Assembly: GCF_051020985.1 (NCBI RefSeq)
Contig: NW_027475140.1
Span: 1,550,001-1,614,000, forward strand
DNA from: Nomia melanderi
Lineage: Eukaryota; Arthropoda; Insecta; Hymenoptera; Halictidae
Reading direction: 5' to 3'
Length of the DNA: 64,000 bases
Position 1 is the first letter of the stretch. Each line of letters starts with the position of its first letter. The notes under the pieces are model-generated. The model searched no databases and had not been told where the DNA came from. It was given only the letters and a program-made list of their open reading frames with translations. Positions 11,870 to 24,249 of the stretch are shown one piece after another. Both the position numbers and the translations under genes were made by a program.

Positions 11870-13180
11870 CCAGGGCCTCCTGCAGATAATTCACTTTGGT
11901 TTATTGCGCTATCTCTAATAGCACCCGAGATATCACCAGATATATATTGGATTTTCCCCTGACCCTGAGTGTCCGGCCCCATGAGATTGTGGTTTTCTCG
12001 GCCCCTGGTGGTCCGAGGTCGTTCCCGCTGCACAGGTTCATGCGCCAGGGTCTCCTACAGACAATGCACTTTGATTTATTGCGCTATCTGTAATAGCACC
12101 CGAGATATCACCACATATATATTGGATTTTTCACTGACCCTGAGAGTCCGGCCCCATGAGACGGTCGTTTTCTCGGCCCCTGGTGGTCCGAGGTCGTTCC
12201 CGCTGCATAGATTCATGCGCCAGGGTCTCCTACAGACAATGCACTTTGATTTATTGCGCTATCTGTAATAGCACCCGAGATATCACCAGATATATATTGG
12301 ATTTTTCACTGACCCTGAGTGTCCGGCCCCATGAGACGGTCGTTTTCTCGGCCCCTGGTGGTCCGAGGTCGTTCCCGCTGCACACATTCATGCGCCAGGG
12401 CCTCCTGCAGATAATTCACGTTGGTTTATTGCGCTATCTCTGATAGCACGCGAGATATCACCAGATATATATTGGATTTTACCCTGACCCTGAGTGTCCG
12501 GCCCCATGAGACGGTCGTTGTCTCGGCCCCTGGCGGTCCGAGGTCGTTCCCGCTGCACAGATTCATGCGCCAGGACCTCCTACAGACAATGCACTTTGAT
12601 TTATTGCGCTATCTGTAATAGCACCCGAGATATCACCAGATGTATATTGGATTTTTCACTGACCCTGAGTGTCCGGCCCCATGAGACGGTCGTTTTCTCG
12701 GCCCCTGGTGGTCCGAGGTCGTTCCCGCTGCACACATTCATGCGTCAGGGCCTCCTGCAGATAATTCACGTTGGTTTATTGCGCTATCTCTGATAGCACC
12801 CGAGATATCACCAGATATATATTGGATTTTACCCTGACCCTGAGTGTCCGGCCCCATGAGACGGTCGTTGTCTCCGCCCCTGGCGGTCCGAGGACGTCCC
12901 CGCTGCACAGATTCATGCACCAGGGCCTCCTGCAGATAATTCACTTTGGTTTATTGCGCTATCTGTAATAGCACCCGAGATATCACCAGATCTATATTTG
13001 ATTTTCCCCTGACCCTGAGTGTCCGACCCCATGAGACTGTGGTTTTCTCGGCCCCTGGTGGTCCGAGGTCGTTCCCGTTGCACAGATTCATGCGCCAGGG
13101 CCTCCTGCAGATAATTCACTTTGGTTTATTGCGCTATCTCTAATAGCACCCGAGATATCACCAGATATATATTGGATTTT
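11870..13180. repeat. About 1.3-kb block, copy 1 (1576-bp offset)
   Basis: This block matches 13446-14755 over about 7.5 monomers with only two or three differences seen (GATGTATATTGG near 12639 against GATATATATTGG; TTCACGTTGG near 12415 against TTCACGTTAG). Marks include CATGAGATTGTGG with CACAGGTTC, GCATAGATTC, CTGATAGCACGCGAG and GATCTATATTTGATTTT. It contains an internal two-monomer similarity (12250 against 12600). Confidence 0.88.
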
Positions 13181-13445
13181 ACCCTGACCCTGAGTGTCCG
13201 GCCCCATGAGACGGTCGTTGTCTCGGCCCCTGGCGGTCCGAGGTCGTTCCCGCTGCACAGATTCATGCGCCAGGACCTCCTACAGACAATGCACTTTGAT
13301 TTATTGCGTTATCTGTAATAGCACCCAAGATATCACCACATATATATTGGATTTTTCCCTGACCCAGAGTGTCCGGCCCCATCGAGACGGTGGTTTTCTC
13401 GGCCCCTGGTGGTCCGAGGTCGTTCCCGCTGCACAGATTCATGCG

Positions 13446-14755
13446 CCAGGGCCTCCTACAGACATTGCACTTTGATTTATTGCGCTATCTCTAATAGCAC
13501 CCGAGATATCACCAGATATATATTGGATTTTCCCCTGACCCTGAGTGTCCGGCCCCATGAGATTGTGGTTTTCTCGGCCCCTGGTGGTCCGAGGTCGTTC
13601 CCGCTGCACAGGTTCATGCGCCAGGGTCTCCTACAGACAATGCACTTTGATTTATTGCGCTATCTGTAATAGCACCCGAGATATCACCACATATATATTG
13701 GATTTTTCACTGACCCTGAGAGTCCGGCCCCATGAGACGGTCGTTTTCTCGGCCCCTGGTGGTCCGAGGTCGTTCCCGCTGCATAGATTCATGCGCCAGG
13801 GTCTCCTACAGACAATGCACTTTGATTTATTGCGCTATCTGTAATAGCACCCGAGATATCACCAGATATATATTGGATTTTTCACTGACCCTGAGTGTCC
13901 GGCCCCATGAGACGGTCGTTTTCTCGGCCCCTGGTGGTCCGAGGTCGTTCCCGCTGCACACATTCATGCGCCAGGGCCTCCTGCAGATAATTCACGTTAG
14001 TTTATTGCGCTATCTCTGATAGCACGCGAGATATCACCAGATATATATTGGATTTTACCCTGACCCTGAGTGTCCGGCCCCATGAGACGGTCGTTGTCTC
14101 GGCCCCTGGCGGTCCGAGGTCGTTCCCGCTGCACAGATTCATGCGCCAGGACCTCCTACAGACAATGCACTTTGATTTATTGCGCTATCTGTAATAGCAC
14201 CCGAGATATCACCAGATATATATTGGATTTTTCACTGACCCTGAGTGTCCGGCCCCATGAGACGGTCGTTTTCTCGGCCCCTGGTGGTCCGAGGTCGTTC
14301 CCGCTGCACACATTCATGCGTCAGGGCCTCCTGCAGATAATTCACGTTGGTTTATTGCGCTATCTCTGATAGCACCCGAGATATCACCAGATATATATTG
14401 GATTTTACCCTGACCCTGAGTGTCCGGCCCCATGAGACGGTCGTTGTCTCCGCCCCTGGCGGTCCGAGGACGTCCCCGCTGCACAGATTCATGCACCAGG
14501 GCCTCCTGCAGATAATTCACTTTGGTTTATTGCGCTATCTGTAATAGCACCCGAGATATCACCAGATCTATATTTGATTTTCCCCTGACCCTGAGTGTCC
14601 GACCCCATGAGACTGTGGTTTTCTCGGCCCCTGGTGGTCCGAGGTCGTTCCCGTTGCACAGATTCATGCGCCAGGGCCTCCTGCAGATAATTCACTTTGG
14701 TTTATTGCGCTATCTCTAATAGCACCCGAGATATCACCAGATATATATTGGATTT
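13446..14755. repeat. About 1.3-kb block, copy 2 (1576-bp offset)
   Basis: This is the partner of 11870-13180. The preceding 176-bp CCATCGAGACGG monomer at 13300 matches 11549 at a larger offset (1751 bp), so one monomer corresponding to 11725 is missing from this copy at the left junction. The right end departs at about 14755, where TTTTTCACTG replaces TTTTACCCTG. Confidence 0.88.
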
Positions 14756-15049
14756 TTCACTGACCCTGAGCGTCCGGCCCCATGAGACGGTCGTTTTCTC
14801 GGCCCCTGGTGGTCCGAGGTCGTTCCCGCTGCACACGTTCATGCGCCAGGGTCTCCTACAGACAATACACTTTGATTTATTGCGCTATCTGTAATAGCAC
14901 CCGAGATATCACCAGATATATATTGGATTTTACCCTGCCCTGAGTGTCCGGCCCCATGAGACGGTCGTTGTCTCCGCCCCTGGTGGTCCGAGGTCGTTCC
15001 CGCTGCACAGATTCATGCGCCAGGGCCTCCTACAGACAATGCACTTTGA

Positions 15050-15900
15050 TTTATTGCGCTATCTCTAATAGCACCCGAGATATCACCAGATATATATTGG
15101 ATTTTCCCTGACCCTGAGTGTCCGGCCCAATGAGACTGTGGTTTTCTCGGCCCCTGGTGGTCCGAGGTCGTTCCCGCTGTACAGATTCATGCGCCAGGGC
15201 CTCCTACAGACAATGCACTTTGATTTATTGCGCTATCTGTAATAGCACCCGAGATATCAAGAGATATATACTGGATTTTCCCCTGACCCTGAGTGTCCGG
15301 CCCAATGAGACTGTGGTTCTCTCGGCCCCTGGTGGTCCGAGGTCGTTCCCGCTGCACAGATTCATGCGCCAGGGCCTCCTACAGACAATGCACTTTGATT
15401 TATTGCGCTATCTGTAATAGCACCCGAGATATCACCAGATATATATTGGATTTTTCACTGACCCTGAGTGTCCGGCCCCATGAGACGGTCTTTTTCTCGG
15501 CCCCTGGTGGTCCGAGGTCGTTCCCGCTGCACACATTCATGCGCCAGGGCCTCCTGCAGATAATTCACTTTGGTTTATTGCGCTATCTCTGATAGCACCC
15601 GAGATATCACCAGATATATATTGGATTTTCCCCTGACCCTGAGTGTCCGGCCCCATGAGACTGTGGTTTTCTCGGCCCCTGGTGGTCCGAGGTCGTTCCC
15701 GCTGCACAGATTCATGCGCCAGGGCCTCCTGCAGATAATTCACTTTGGTTTATTGCGCTATCTCTAATAGCACCCGAGATATCACCAGATATATATTGGA
15801 TTTTACCCTGACCCTGAGTGTCCGGCCCCATGAGACTGTGCTTTTCTCGGCCCCTGGTGGTCCGACGTCGTTCCCGCTGCACAGATTCATGCGCCAGGGC
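15050..15900. repeat. Dispersed copy of the 2800-3650 block, 12.25 kb away
   Basis: The 174-bp CCCAATGAGAC/GCTGTACAG monomer, the GATATCAAGAGATAT monomer with CCCAATGAGACTGTGG, the CACACATTC monomer and the CTGTGCTTTT monomer follow in the same order as from 2800 and 5600. Here the third monomer has the full GCGCCAGGGCC, so the 1-bp deletion seen at 3149 and 5949 is absent. Confidence 0.8.
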
Positions 15901-15923
15901 CTCCTACAGACAATGCACTTTGA

Positions 15924-18373
15924 TTTATTGCGCTATCTGTTATAGCACCCGAGATATCACCAGATATATATTGGATTTTACCCTGACCCTGAGTGTCCGG
16001 CCCCATGAGACAGTCGTTGTCTCGGCCCCTGGAGGTCCGACGACGTTCCCGCTGCACAGATTCATGCGCCAGGGCCTCCTACAGGTAATGCACTTTGATT
16101 TATTGCGCTATCTGTAATAGCACCCGAGATATCACCAGATCTATATTGGATTTTCCCCTGACCCTGAGTGTCCGGCCCCATGAGACTGTGGTTTTCTCGG
16201 CCCCTGGTGGTCCGAGGACGTTCCCGTTGCTCAGATTCATGCGCCCGGGCCTCCTGCAGATAATTCACCTTGGTTTATTGCGCTATCTCTAATAGCACCC
16301 GAGATATCACCAGATATATATTGGATTTTTCACTGACCCTGAGCGTCCGGACCCATGAGACGGTCGTTTTCTCGGCCCCTGGTGGTCCGAGGTCGTTCCC
16401 GCTGCACAGGTTCATGCGCCAGGGTCTCCTACAGACAATGCACTTTGATTTATTGCGCTATCTGTAATAGCACCCGAGATATCACCACATATATATTGGA
16501 TTTTTCACTGACCCTGAGTGTCCGGCCCCATGAGGCGGTCGTTTTCTCGGCCCCTGGTGGTCCGAGGTCGTTCCCGCTGCACAGATTCATGCGCCAGGGC
16601 CTCCTACAGACAATGCACTTTGATTTATTGCGCTATCTGTAATAGCACCCGAGATATCACCAGATATATATTGGATTTTACCCTGACCCTGAGTGTCCGG
16701 CCCCATGAGACTGTGGTTTTTTCGGCCCCTGGTGGTCCGAGGCCGTTCCCGCTGCACAGATTCATGCGCCAGGGCCTCCTGCAGATAATTCACTTTGGTT
16801 TATTGCGCTATCTCTAATAGCACCCGAGATATCAGCAGATATATATTGGATTTTTCACTGACCTTGAGTGACCGGCCCCATGAGACGGTAGTTTTCTCGG
16901 CCCCTGGTGGTCCGAGGTCGTTCCCGCTGCACAGAATCATGCGCCAGGGCCTCCTGCAGATAATTCACTTTGGTTTATTGCGCTATCTCTAATAGCACCC
17001 GAGTTATCACCAGATATATATTGGATTTTCCCCTGACCCTGAGTGTCCGGCCCCATGAGACTGTGGTTTTCTCGGCCCCTGGTGGTCCGAGGTCGTTCCC
17101 GCTGCACAGATTCATGCGCCAGGGCCTCCTACAGACAATGCACTTTGATTTATTGCGCTATCTGTAATAGCACCCGAGATATCACCAGATATATATTGGA
17201 TTTTCCCCTGACCCTGAGTATCCGGCCCCATGAGACGGTAGTTTTCTCGGCCCCTGGTGATCCGAGGTCGTTCCCGCTGCACAGATTCATGCGCCAGGGC
17301 CTCCTGCAGATAATTCACTTTGGTTTATTGCGCTATCTCTAATAGCACCCGAGATATCACCAGATATATATTGGATTTTCCCCCGACCCTGAGTGTCCGG
17401 CCCCATGAGACTGTGGTTTTCTCGGCCCCTGGTGGTCCGAGGTTGTTCCCGCTGCACAGATTCATGCGCGAGGGCCTCCTACAGACAATGCACTTTGATT
17501 TATTGCGCTATCTGTTATAGCACCCGAGATATCACCAGATATATATTGGATTTTTCACTGACCCTGAGCGTCCGGCCCCATGAGACGGTCGTTTTCTCGG
17601 CCCCTGGTGGTCCGAGGTCGTTCCCGCTGCACAGATTCATGCGCCAGGGCCTCCTACAGACAATGCACTTTGATTTATTGCGCTATCTGTTATAGCACCC
17701 GAGATATCACCAGATATATATTGGATTTTACCCTGACCCTGAGTGTCCGGCCCCATGAGACGGTCGTTGTCTCGGCCCCTGGAGGTCCGAGGACGTTCCC
17801 GCTGCACAGATTCATGCGCCAGGGCCTCCTACAGGTAATGCACTTTGATTTATTGCGCTATCTGTAATAGCACCCGACATATCACCAGATCTATATTGGA
17901 TTTTCCACTGACCCTGAGTGTCCGGCCCCATGAGACTGTGGTTTTCTCGGCCCCTGGTGGTCCGAGGACGTTCCCGTTGCACAGATTCATGCGCAAGGGC
18001 CTCCTGCAGATAATTCACTTTGGTTTATTGCGCTATCTGTAATAGCACCCGAGATATCACCAGATCTATATTGGATTTTCCCCTGACCCTGAGTGTCCGG
18101 CCCCATGAGACTGTGGTTTTCTCGGCCCCTGGTGGTCCGCGGTCGTTCCCGCTGCACAGATTCATGCGCCATGGCCTCCTACAGACAATGCGCGTTGGTT
18201 TAATGCGCTATGTGTAATAGCACCCGAGATATCACCAGATATATATTGGATTTTTCCCTGACCCTGAGCGTCCGGCCCCATGAGACGTTCGTTTTCTCGG
18301 CCCCTGGTGGTCCGAGAACGTTCCCGCTGCACAGGTTCATGCGCCAGCGTCTCCTACAGACAATGCACTTTGA
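15924..18373. repeat. 14-monomer block alpha (2450 bp)
   Basis: The order by first mark is: GTTATAG with CCGACGACG (15924); TTGCTCAG with GCGCCCGGG (16099); CCGGACCC (16274); CCACATATAT with GAGGCGG (16449); three further monomers (16624-17148); GAGTATCCGG with GGTGATCCG (17149); TTTTCCCCCGACC with GCGCGAGGG (17324); GTTATAG with GCGTCCGG (17499); GTTATAG with CCGAGGACG (17674); GCGCAAGGG (17849); GCGCCATGG with ATGCGCGTTGG (18024); and GACGTTCG with CCAGCGTCTCC (18199). Most of this order recurs downstream. Confidence 0.85.
16624..17148. repeat. Three-monomer segment present in alpha, absent from beta
   Basis: These three monomers carry GAGGCCG, GATATCAGCAGAT with GTGACCGG and CACAGAATC, and GAGTTATCACC. 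In block beta the monomer matching 16449 is joined directly to the one matching 17149, so exactly 525 bp is missing there, or was gained here. The match offset drops from 2625 to 2100 bp across this point. Confidence 0.85.
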
Positions 18374-18548
18374 TTTATTGCGCTATCTGTAATAGCACCC
18401 GAGATATCACCAGATATATATTGGATTTTTCACTGACCCTGAGCGTCCGGCCCCATGAGACGGTCGTTTTCTCGGCCCCTGGTGGTCCGAGGTCGTTCCC
18501 GCTGCACAGATTCATGCGCCAGGGCCTCCTACAGACAATGCACTTTGA

Positions 18549-20473
18549 TTTATTGCGCTATCTGTTATAGCACCCGAGATATCACCAGATATATATTGGA
18601 TTTTACCCTGACCCTGAGTGTCCGGCCCCATGAGACAGTCGTTGTCTCGGCCCCTGGAGGTCCGACGACGTTCCCGCTGCACAGATTCATGCGCCAGGGC
18701 CTCCTACAGGTAATGCACTTTGATTTATTGCGCTATCTGTAATAGCACCCGAGATATCACCAGATCTATATTGGATTTTCCCCTGACCCTGAGTGTCCGG
18801 CCCCATGAGACTGTGGTTTTCTCGGCCCCTGGTGGTCCGAGGACGTTCCCGTTGCTCAGATTCATGCGCCCGGGCCTCCTGCAGATAATTCACCTTGGTT
18901 TATTGCGCTATCTCTAATAGCACCCGAGATATCACCAGATATATATTGGATTTTTCACTGACCCTGAGCGTCCGGACCCATGAGACGGTCGTTTTCTCGG
19001 CCCCTGGTGGTCCGAGGTCGTTCCCGCTGCACAGGTTCATGCGCCAGGGTCTCCTACAGACAATGCACTTTGATTTATTGCGCTATCTGTAATAGCACCC
19101 GAGATATCACCACATATATATTGGATTTTTCACTGACCCTGAGTGTCCGGCCCCATGAGGCGGTCGTTTTCTCGGCCCCTGGTGGTCCGAGGTCGTTCCC
19201 GCTGCACAGATTCATGCGCCAGGGCCTCCTACAGACAATGCACTTTGATTTATTGCGCTATCTGTAATAGCACCCGATATATCACCAGATATATATTGGA
19301 TTTTCCCCTGACCCTGAGTATCCGGCCCCATGAGACGGTAGTTTTCACGGCCCCTGGTGATCCGAGGTCGTTCCCGCTGCACAGATTCATGCGCCAGGGC
19401 CTCCTGCAGATAATTCACTTTGGTTTATTGCGCTATCTCTAATAGCACCCGAGATATCACCAGATATATATTGGATTTTCCCCCGAACCTGAGTGTCCGG
19501 CCCCATGAGACTGTGGTTTTCTCGGCCCCTGGTGGTCCGAGGTTGTTCCCGCTGCACAGATTCATGCGCGAGGGCCTCCTACAGACAATGCACTTTGATT
19601 TATTGCGCTATCTGTTATAGCACCCGAGATATCACCAGATATATATTGGATTTTTCACTGACCCTGAGCGTCCGGCCCCATGAGACGGTCGTTTTCTCGG
19701 CCCCTGGTGGTCCGAGGTCGTTCCCGCTGCACAGATTCATGCGCCAGGGCCTCCTACAGACAATGCACTTTGATTTATTGCGCTATCTGTTATAGCACCC
19801 GAGATATCACCAGATATATATTGGATTTTCCCCTGACCCTGAGTGTCCGGCCCCATGAGACGGTCGTTGTCTCGGCCCCTGGAGGTCCGAGGACGTTCCC
19901 GCTGCACAGATTCATGCGCCAGGGCCTCCTACAGGTAATGCACTTTGATTTATTGCGCTATCTGTAATAGCACCCGAGATATCACCAGATCTATATTGGA
20001 TTTTCCACTGACCCTGAGTGTCCGGCCCCATGAGACTGTGGTTTTCTCGGCCCCTGGTGGTCCGAGGACGTTCCCGTTGCACAGATTCATGCGCAAGGGC
20101 CTCCTGCAGATAATTCACTTTGGTTTATTGCGCTATCTGTAATAGCACCCGAGATATCACCAGATCTATATTGGATTTTCCCCTGACCCTGAGTGTCCGG
20201 CCCCATGAGACTGTGGTTTTCTCGGCCCCTGGTGGTCCGCGTTCGTTCCCGCTGCACAGATTCATGCGCCATGGCCTCCTACAGACAATGCGCGTTGGTT
20301 TAATGCGCTATGTGTAATAGCACCCGAGATATCACCAGATATATATTGGATTTTTCCCTGACCCTGAGCGTCCGGCCCCATGAGACGTTCGTTTTCTCGG
20401 CCCCTGGTGGTCCGAGAACGTTCCCGCTGCACAGGTTCATGCGCCAGCGTCTCCTACAGACAATGCACTTTGA
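18549..20473. repeat. 11-monomer block beta (1925 bp)
   Basis: This block repeats alpha without its three middle monomers. 18549-19248 matches 15924-16623 at 2625 bp, and 19249-20473 matches 17149-18373 at 2100 bp. Small changes include TTTTCACGG near 19344, CCCCGAACC near 19490 and GCGTTCG near 20239. Its last six monomers also start the 9-mer tandem. Confidence 0.87.
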
Positions 20474-20998
20474 TTTATTGCGCTATCTGTAATAGCACCC
20501 GAGATATCACCAGATATATATTGGATTTTTCACTGACCCTGAGTGTCCTGCCCCATGAGACGGTGGTTTTCTCGGCCCCTGGTGTTCCGAGGTCGTTCCC
20601 GCTGCACAGATTCATGCGCCAGGGCCTCCTACAGACAATGCACTTTGATTTATTGCGCTATCTCTAATAGCACCCGAGATATCACCAGATATATATTGGA
20701 TTTTCCCCTGACCCTGAGTGTCCGGCCCCATGAGACTGTGGTTTTCTCGGCCCCTGGTGGTCCGAGGTCGTTCCCGCTGCACAGATTCATGCGCCAGGGC
20801 CTCCTACAGACAATGCACTTTGGTTTATTACGCTATCTCTAATAGCACCCGAGATATCACCAGATATATACTGGATTTTCCCCTGACCCTGAGTGTCCGG
20901 CCCCATGAGACGGTGGTTGTCTCGGCCCCGGGTGGTCCTAGGTCGTTCCCGCTGCACAGATTCATGCGCCAGGGCCTCCTACAGACAATGCACTTTGA
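19424..20998. repeat. 9-monomer higher-order unit, copy 1 (1575 bp)
   Basis: The first six monomers are those of blocks alpha and beta (CCCCCGA through CCAGCGTCTCC). They are followed by GTGTCCTGCCCC with GGTGTTCCG (20474), a plain monomer (20649), and TTTATTACGC with ATATACTGG and CCCCGGGTGGTCCTAGG (20824). The next 1575 bp repeat all nine in order. Confidence 0.92.
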
Positions 20999-22573
20999 TT
21001 TATTGCGCTATCTGTAATAGCACCCGAGATATCACCAGATATATATTGGATTTTCCCCCGACCCTAAGTGTCCGGCCCCATGAGACTGTGGTTTTCTCGG
21101 CCCCTGGTGGTCCGAGGTTGTTCCCGCTGCACAGATTCATGCGCGAGGGCCTCCTACAGACAATGCACTTTGATTTATTGCGCTATCTGTTATAGCACCC
21201 GAGATATCACCAGATATATATTGGATTTTTCACTGACCCTGAGCGTCCGGCCCCATGAGACGGTCGTTTTCTCGGCCCCTGGTGGTCCGAGGTCGTTCCA
21301 GCTGCACAGATTCATGCGCCAGGGCCTCCTACAGACAATGCACTTTGATTTATTGCGCTATCTGTTATAGCACCCGAGATATCACCAGATATATATTGGA
21401 TTTTACCCTGACCCTGAGTGTCCGGCCCCATGAGACGGTCGTTGTCTCGGCCCCTGGAGGTCCGAGGACGTTCCCGCTGCACAGATTCATGCGCCAGGGC
21501 CTCCTACAGGTAATGCACTTTGATTTATTGCGCTATCTGTAATAGCACCCGAGATATCACCAGATCTATATTGGATTTTCCACTGACCCTGAGTGTCCGG
21601 CCCCATGAGACTGTGGTTTTCTCGGCCCCTGGTGGTCCGAGGACGTTCCCGTTGCACAGATTCATGCGCAAGGGCCTCCTGCAGATAATTCACTTTGGTT
21701 TATTGCGCTATCTGTAATAGCACCCGAGATATCACCAGATCTATATTGGATTTTCCCCTGACCCTGAGTGTCCGGCCCCATGAGACTGTGGTTTTCTCGG
21801 CCCCTGGTGGTCCGCGGTCGTTCCCGCTGCACAGATTCATGCGCCATGGCCTCCTACAGACAATGCGCGTTGGTTTAATGCGCTATGTGTAATAGCACCC
21901 GAGATATCACCAGATATATATTGGATTTTTCCCTGACCCTGAGCGTCCGGCCCCATGAGACGTTCGTTTTCTCGGCCCCTGGTGGTCCGAGAACGTTCCC
22001 GCTGCACAGGTTCATGCGCCAGCGTCTCCTACAGACAATGCACTTTGATTTATTGCGCTATCTGTAATAGCACCCGAGATATCACCAGATATATATTGGA
22101 TTTTTCACTGACCCTGAGTGTCCTGCCCCATGAGACGGTGGTTTTCTCGGCCCCTGGTGTTCCGAGGTCGTTCCCGCTGAACAGATTCATGCGCCAGGGC
22201 CTCCTACAGACAATGCACTTTGATTTATTGCGCTATCTCTAATAGCACCCGAGATATCACCAGATATATATTGGATTTTCCCCTGACCCTGAGTGTCCGG
22301 CCCCATGAGACTGTGGTTTTCTCGGCCCCTGGTGGTCCGAGGTCGTTCCCGCTGCACAGATTCATGCGCCAGGGCCTCCTACAGACAATGCACTTTGGTT
22401 TATTACGCTATCTCTAATAGCACCCGAGATATCACCAGATATATACTGGATTTTCCCCTGACCCTGAGTGTCCGGCCCCATGAGACGGTGGTTGTCTCGG
22501 CCCCGGGTGGTCCTAGGTCGTTCCCGCTGCACAGATTCATGCGCCAGGGCCTCCTACAGACAATGCACTTTGA
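20999..22573. repeat. 9-monomer higher-order unit, copy 2 (1575 bp)
   Basis: All nine monomers match 19424-20998 in order and phase with about seven differences seen, among them ACCCTAAGTG near 21061, GTTCCAGCTG near 21295 and GCTGAACAG near 22177. This is the clearest head-to-tail higher-order repeat in the left half. Confidence 0.92.
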
Positions 22574-22779
22574 TTTATTGCGCTATCTGTAATAGCACCC
22601 GAGATATCACCAGATCTATATTGGATTTTCCCCTGACCCTGAGTATACGGCCCCATGAGACTGTGGTTTTCTCGGTCCCTGGTGTTCCGAGGTCGTTCCC
22701 ACTGCACAGATTCATGCGCCAGGGCCTCCTACAGACAATGCACTTTGATTTATTGCGCTATCTCTAATAGCACCCGAAA

Positions 22780-23650
22780 TATCACCAGATATATATTGGA
22801 TTTTCCCCTGACCCTGAGTGTCCGGCCCCATGAGACTGTGGTTTTCTCGGCCCCTGGTGGTCCGAGGTCGTTCCCGCTGCACAGATTCATTCGCCAGGGC
22901 CTCCTACAGACAACGCACTTTGATTTATTGCGCTATCTCTAATAGCACCCGAGATATAACCATATACATATTGGATTTTCCCCTGACCCTGAGTGTCCGG
23001 CCCCATGAGACGGTGGCTTTCTCGGCCCCTGGTGGTCCGAGGTCGTTCCTGCTGCTCAGATTAATACGCTAGGCCCTCCTGCAGATAATTCACTTTGGTA
23101 TATTGCGCTATCTCTAATAGCACCCGAGATGTCACCAGATATATATTGGATTTTTCCCTGACCCTGACAATCCGGCCCCATGAGACGGTGATTTTCTCGG
23201 CCCCTAGTGGTCCGAGGTCGATCCCGCTGCACAGATTCATGCGCCCGGGCCCCCTGCAGATAATTCAGCTTGGTTTAGTGCGCTATCTGTAAGAGCACCC
23301 GAGATATCACCAGATATATATTGAATTTTTCCTCGACCCTGAGTGTCCGGCCCCATGTGTCGGTGGTTTTCTCGGCCCCTGGTGGTCCGAGGTCGATCCC
23401 GCGGCACAGATTTATGCGCCAGGGCCTCCTGCAGACAATGCACTTTGATTTATTTCGCTATCTCTAATAGCACCCGAGATATCACCTGATATATATTGTA
23501 TTTTTCCCTGACCCTGACAGTCCGGCCGCATGAGACTGTGGTTTTCTCGGCCCCTGGTGGTCCGAGGTCGTTCCCCTTGCACAGATTCATGCGCCAGGGC
23601 CTCCTGCAGATAATTCACTTTGGTTTATTGCGCTATCTGTAATGGCACCC
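22780..23650. repeat. 5-monomer block, copy 1 of 3
   Basis: Marks are GATATAACCATATACAT (near 22954), TGCTGCTCAGATTAATACGC, TTGGTATATTGCGC, CCCCTAGTGG with TCAGCTTGGTTTAGTG, AAGAGCACCC, CCCCATGTGTCGGTGG (near 23352), GCGGCACAGATTTATG and CCTGACAGTCCGGCCGC. Copies lie at 25930-26800 (3150-bp offset) and 28730-29600 (a further 2800 bp). This copy and copy 3 share GACAATCCGG with GGTGATTTTC; copy 2 has GAGTGTCCGG there. Confidence 0.85.
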
Positions 23651-23973
23651 GAGATATCACCAGATCTATATTGGATTTTCCCCTGACCCAGAGTGTCCGG
23701 CCCCATGAGACTGTGGTTTTCTCGGCCCCTGGTGGTCCGAGGTCGCTCCCGTTGTACAGATTCATGCGCCAGGGCCTCCTGCAGATAATTCACTAAGGTT
23801 TATTGCGCTATCTCTAATAGCACCCGAGATATCAACACATATATATTGGACATTTCACTGACCCCGAGTGTCCGGCCCCATGAGACGGTGGTTTTCTCGG
23901 TCCCTGGTGTTCCGAGGTCGTTCCCGCTGCACAGATTCATGCGCCAGGGCCTGCTATAGACAATGCACTTTGA

Positions 23974-24148
23974 TTTATTGCGCTATCTGTAATAGCACCC
24001 GAGATATCACCAGATATATGCTGGATTTTTACATGACCTTGGGTGACGGATTCCGAATATCTATAATTTTCTCGGCCCCTGGTGGTCCGAGGTCGTTACC
24101 GCTGCACAGATTCATTCGCCTGGGCCTCCTACAGACAATGCACTTTGA
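23974..24148 (+). repeat. D1 divergent monomer (first occurrence)
   Basis: Positions 47-92 are strongly divergent: GCTGGATTTTTACATGACC is followed by GGGTGACGGATTCCGAATAT and CTATAATTTT in place of the usual TCCGGCCCCATGAGACGG stretch. Both flanks are ordinary and the monomer is still 175 bp. This is the leftmost D1 copy in the window. Confidence 0.85.
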
Positions 24149-24249
24149 TTTATTAAGCTATCTGTAATAGCACCCGAGATATCACCAAATATATATTGGA
24201 TTTTCCCCTGACCCTGAGCGTCCGGCACCATGAGACTGTGGTTTTCTCG

